The translations under genes and the position numbers were made by a program. Below, piece by piece: positions 60,123 through 61,955 of a stretch of 61,955 nucleotides of DNA. The number at the start of each line of letters is the position of its first letter. Within the stretch, counting starts at the first letter, position 1. The notes beneath the pieces are model-generated. The model saw only the letters and a list, made by a program, of their open reading frames with translations. It had not been told where the DNA came from and searched no databases. This DNA comes from an uncultured Oscillospiraceae bacterium (GTDB taxonomy: Bacteria > Bacillota > Clostridia > Oscillospirales > Acutalibacteraceae): positions 1 to 61,955 of the forward strand of contig UQZY01000007.1 in assembly GCA_900545655.1 (NCBI GenBank), in the 5' to 3' direction.

Positions 60123-61487
60123 TTAATCTGAGGCAGATGTCACAGGTTTAAAAGCCTTAAACCCGGCATCTACTATTTTTTCGGTGCGTTCTTTGGATTT
60201 TGCTGCCTGGTCGGCGTTGGTTGTGACCCTGGATAAGTCGCCAAGCGGTGTAACCTCGTAAAGCATCTGTCCGTTTTTCTGATAACGGTTTACCCATGTG
60301 GGAGTGTAATCAACTCCTGTCAACACAACTCGTCCGTCACCGTATTTTGTGAATTTCGTATGCACAAGTATTCCGTCCTCGGTATGTCCCGTTGTACATG
60401 CTCCGGTCATATATGCCGTTCTTTGGTTTGAGATTGCATTGCCCACAGAGTAGATACAGAAGGTCTGTTTTCCCGACACGTTCGATGTCAGGGTTTCGGC
60501 CGGCTGAAGAACGTGTGGATGTCCTCCTATGATTACATCGACCCCGAGGTCGCACATCTTCTGTGCAATTTTTTTCTGCACCGCATTTTCCTGTATGCTG
60601 TACTCAACGCCCCAATGTATATACAGGATTACAGCCTCCGCACCGTCCTTTTTCATGTCCTTGATGTTTTGCTCCATCTCCTTGTAGAAGTCATCAAGCT
60701 TGTCCTCGCGGAAGGAGTTTACATACGCTCCCGCTTCGGCTGTCATAAGGATTCCGTTCATACCCTTGCGGTCCGGACTGTCACTTGTAGTTTCATATGT
60801 ATAATTCACCATGCCGAGCTTAATACCGTTTACGTCGACCACCTCGTATTTCTTCTGCGAGGGGTCAGCCTTTGTTCCGGTCTGTCCGAAGCCGTTGTCC
60901 CTTATGGTTTTTGCAGTTCGTTTGAGTCCGGCAAAGCCCGTGTCATAGCAGTGATTGTTCGCAGTTACAAGGAAATCAAAGCCCGCATTTTTCAGTGCGT
61001 CGAGAATGGAATCCGGGGTGTTGAAGCAGGGGAAACCTGAGTATTCCTTGTCCGGCCCTCCGAGCGTTATCTCGAAGTTTGCAACCGCAAGATCTGCCTT
61101 GCTAACCGCTTCTTTCACCATGGTAAAATCCTGGTTGAATTCATAAGTTCCGTCCGATTTTTTTGAATAATCGAGAATCATCGAATGAATAAGGATATCC
61201 CCTGTGCTGAGTACGTCCGCAGTTGCGACAACCTCATTCGGGTCACCTTTTTTCTTTTTCACTTCAGCGCTTTGCGATGTATCCTGTTTGCCTTTGCCGT
61301 CGGTCTCTGTTTTTCCCTTTCCGACGCATAGCTTAACTACCAGAAACACGAGCAATGCAACAATAATCACAGCTATCACACATGTGATTATGCGTCGTAT
61401 TTTTCTTTCACGCGCCATTTTTGTTCTTCTTGCAGAAGAAGCTGCTGCCGGAGATGCCGAATACCGTTTTCCATTCCTGTTTTTCAT
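60123..61487 (-). CDS. CapA-like (PGA_cap) metallophosphatase-fold protein
   Basis: A basic N-terminus and one membrane span (~32-52) lead to a CapA/PgsA-family domain outside the cell: GDILIHSMILDY, NFEITLGGPD, TANNHCYDTG, ILYIHWGVEYS and GGHPHVLQP, which carry the family's metal-binding residues. Members act in poly-gamma-glutamate capsule handling or as envelope hydrolases. No capB or capC gene is present, so a capsule role is unproven. At 454 residues it is normal for the membrane-anchored form. Confidence 0.9.
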   Translation of the reverse strand: MKNRNGKRYSASPAAASSARRTKMARERKIRRIITCVIAVIIVALLVFLVVKLCVGKGKTETDGKGKQDTSQSAEVKKKKGDPNEVVATADVLSTGDILIHSMILDYSKKSDGTYEFNQDFTMVKEAVSKADLAVANFEITLGGPDKEYSGFPCFNTPDSILDALKNAGFDFLVTANNHCYDTGFAGLKRTAKTIRDNGFGQTGTKADPSQKKYEVVDVNGIKLGMVNYTYETTSDSPDRKGMNGILMTAEAGAYVNSFREDKLDDFYKEMEQNIKDMKKDGAEAVILYIHWGVEYSIQENAVQKKIAQKMCDLGVDVIIGGHPHVLQPAETLTSNVSGKQTFCIYSVGNAISNQRTAYMTGACTTGHTEDGILVHTKFTKYGDGRVVLTGVDYTPTWVNRYQKNGQMLYEVTPLGDLSRVTTNADQAAKSKERTEKIVDAGFKAFKPVTSASD

Positions 61488-61547
61488 GCGCTTAAACTCC
61501 TGTTCAGAATTAAAAAGTTGCTACCATTATACCCTCTAATCCGATTG

Positions 61548-61576
61548 TTGACAACAATAAAAACCTTTGTTATAAT
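61548..61576 (+). promoter_or_regulatory. Consensus sigma-A promoter of tRNA-Pro
   Basis: Perfect TTGACA and TATAAT boxes are 17 bp apart and 32 bp before the tRNA, as expected for a stable-RNA gene. Confidence 0.9.
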
Positions 61577-61608
61577 ACACCTTGCGCTTAAAACGGCGCG
61601 TGTTATTT

Positions 61609-61685
61609 CGAGGCGTGGCGAAGTTTGGTATCGCGCCTGGTTTGGGACCAGGATGCCGCAGGTTCGAGTCCTGTCGCCTCGACCA
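61609..61685 (+). tRNA. tRNA-Pro (anticodon UGG)
   Basis: The cloverleaf is complete. The acceptor stem is CGAGGCG/CGCCTCG, the anticodon arm CCTGG-TTTGGGA-CCAGG has anticodon TGG, the T arm contains GGTTCGAGTCC and an encoded CCA closes it. Length is 77 nt. Confidence 0.97.
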
Positions 61686-61686
61686 A

Positions 61687-61722
61687 AAACCGCAAGGTCA
61701 TAAGACCCTGCGGTTTTTATTT
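61687..61722 (+). terminator. Intrinsic terminator of tRNA-Pro
   Basis: An AAAAACCGCAAGGTC/GACCCTGCGGTTTTT stem lies directly after CCA. A second copy of the hairpin lies at about 61844-61880 in the duplicated unit. Confidence 0.9.
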
Positions 61723-61781
61723 TGTCGCAGGCTGACTCGAGCCTGCCGCAGCTTCGAGGTACGCGTTCACTTCGTTTCCGC

Positions 61782-61828
61782 CGCACCCCTTTGTCACTTC
61801 GTGACATTTCCCCTACCAGGGGAATCCC
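61782..61828. repeat. REP-like palindromic element
   Basis: Two adjoining hairpins, TTGTCACTTCGTGACA and TTCCCCTACCAGGGGAA, form a compact palindromic unit between the two copies of the tRNA end. From memory, similar TTTGTCACTTCGTGACA + CCCCTACCAGGGG units are dispersed intergenic repeats in some Oscillospiraceae-type genomes. Confidence 0.6.
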
Positions 61829-61955
61829 CTGTCGCCTCGACCAAAAACCGCAAGGTCACAAGACCCTGCGGTTTTTATTTTTGTCGCAGGCTGACTCTAA
61901 CCTGCCGCAGCTTCGAGGTACGCGTTCACTTCGTTTCCGCCGCACCCCTTTGTCA

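Larger units (their letters stand above)
61670..61955 (+). repeat. Tandem ~158-nt repeat including the tRNA-Pro 3' end
   Basis: The stretch from CCTGTCGCCTCGACCA (61670) to about 61796 recurs from 61828 to the window edge with few changes (one inserted T, a few substitutions). Each copy holds the last 16 bases of the tRNA, the terminator and the GCAGGCTGACTC...CACCCCTTTGTCA segment. The second copy lacks the rest of the tRNA. The array may continue beyond the window. Confidence 0.92.

Noticed and set aside
61484..61807. Frame reading GDRTRTCGILVPNQ on the minus strand over the tRNA
   Set aside because: This is the familiar spurious translation of a tRNA antisense strand. The tRNA-Pro is clear.

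Overview
The window reads as a chromosomal segment of an anaerobic, Gram-positive, spore-forming-lineage Clostridia bacterium (Bacillota), probably from a gut-like habitat. The evidence is a SpoVT regulator, the Firmicutes-type GlgC/GlgD pair, a T-box leader, a TPP riboswitch on an ECF thiamine transporter, pyruvate phosphate dikinase, a type-2-like IleRS and a clostridial-style formate-to-methyl folate operon. Genes are dense on both strands with ordinary Shine-Dalgarno sites and many intrinsic terminators. I cannot assign a genus.

Layout. 1-400: a MITE-like inverted-repeat element, a terminator and a promoter. 0.4-4.2 kb: two tandem membrane diguanylate cyclases and a membrane-anchored protein with a degenerate GDPD fold. 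4.4-6.5 kb: two uncharacterised membrane proteins. 6.6-12.6 kb: glycogen operon glgB-glgC-glgD-glgA, with an unusual 14-nt repeat array in its leader. 12.7-14.8 kb: an XRE regulator and two phosphatases. 14.9-17.8 kb: TPP riboswitch-thiT-TPR protein-membrane protein. 18.0-19.8 kb: typA. 19.9-20.5 kb: gene remnants (TetR regulator, uroporphyrinogen-decarboxylase-like protein). 20.6-24.8 kb: prfA-sua5-coaE-M18 aminopeptidase. 24.9 kb: nadE. 25.9-28.0 kb: paaK and an ACT protein behind a T-box whose specifier looks like Phe. 28.0-37.5 kb: 5-FTHF cyclo-ligase diverging from fhs-fchA-folD-metV-metF-lpd-gcvH-lplA-FNT channel. 37.6-42.0 kb: a DUF6056-like/PIG-L fusion and an alpha/beta hydrolase/membrane fusion facing a MarR regulator. 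42.7-43.7 kb: a HipB-like repressor with phased operators, and spoVT. 43.8-47.6 kb: metN-metI-lysR-metQ, where metQ is circularly permuted. 47.8-50.9 kb: ileS. 51-56 kb: two CmpB-type membrane proteins, a SWIM protein, a DUF3786-like protein and a MATE exporter. 56-61.5 kb: ppdK, a P-loop ATPase and a CapA-like protein. The end holds tRNA-Pro(UGG), whose 3' end and downstream region are duplicated in tandem.

How the genes work together. The folate operon can carry formate (entering by the FNT channel) to 10-formyl-, methenyl-, methylene- and methyl-THF. GcvH, Lpd and LplA add the lipoyl side of the glycine cleavage/synthase system. No CODH/acetyl-CoA synthase, GcvP, GcvT or formate dehydrogenase gene lies in the window, so the fate of the C1 units is open. 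The glycogen operon and PpdK point to storage-carbon and PEP/pyruvate metabolism.

Most interesting points: the circularly permuted MetQ with a LysR gene inside its transporter operon; the acs-less methyl-branch operon, whose FolD lacks canonical cyclohydrolase residues; the probable Phe T-box on paaK; several unrelated short degenerate tandem repeats of 11-20 nt at gene borders; and two operator arrays phased to whole helical turns.
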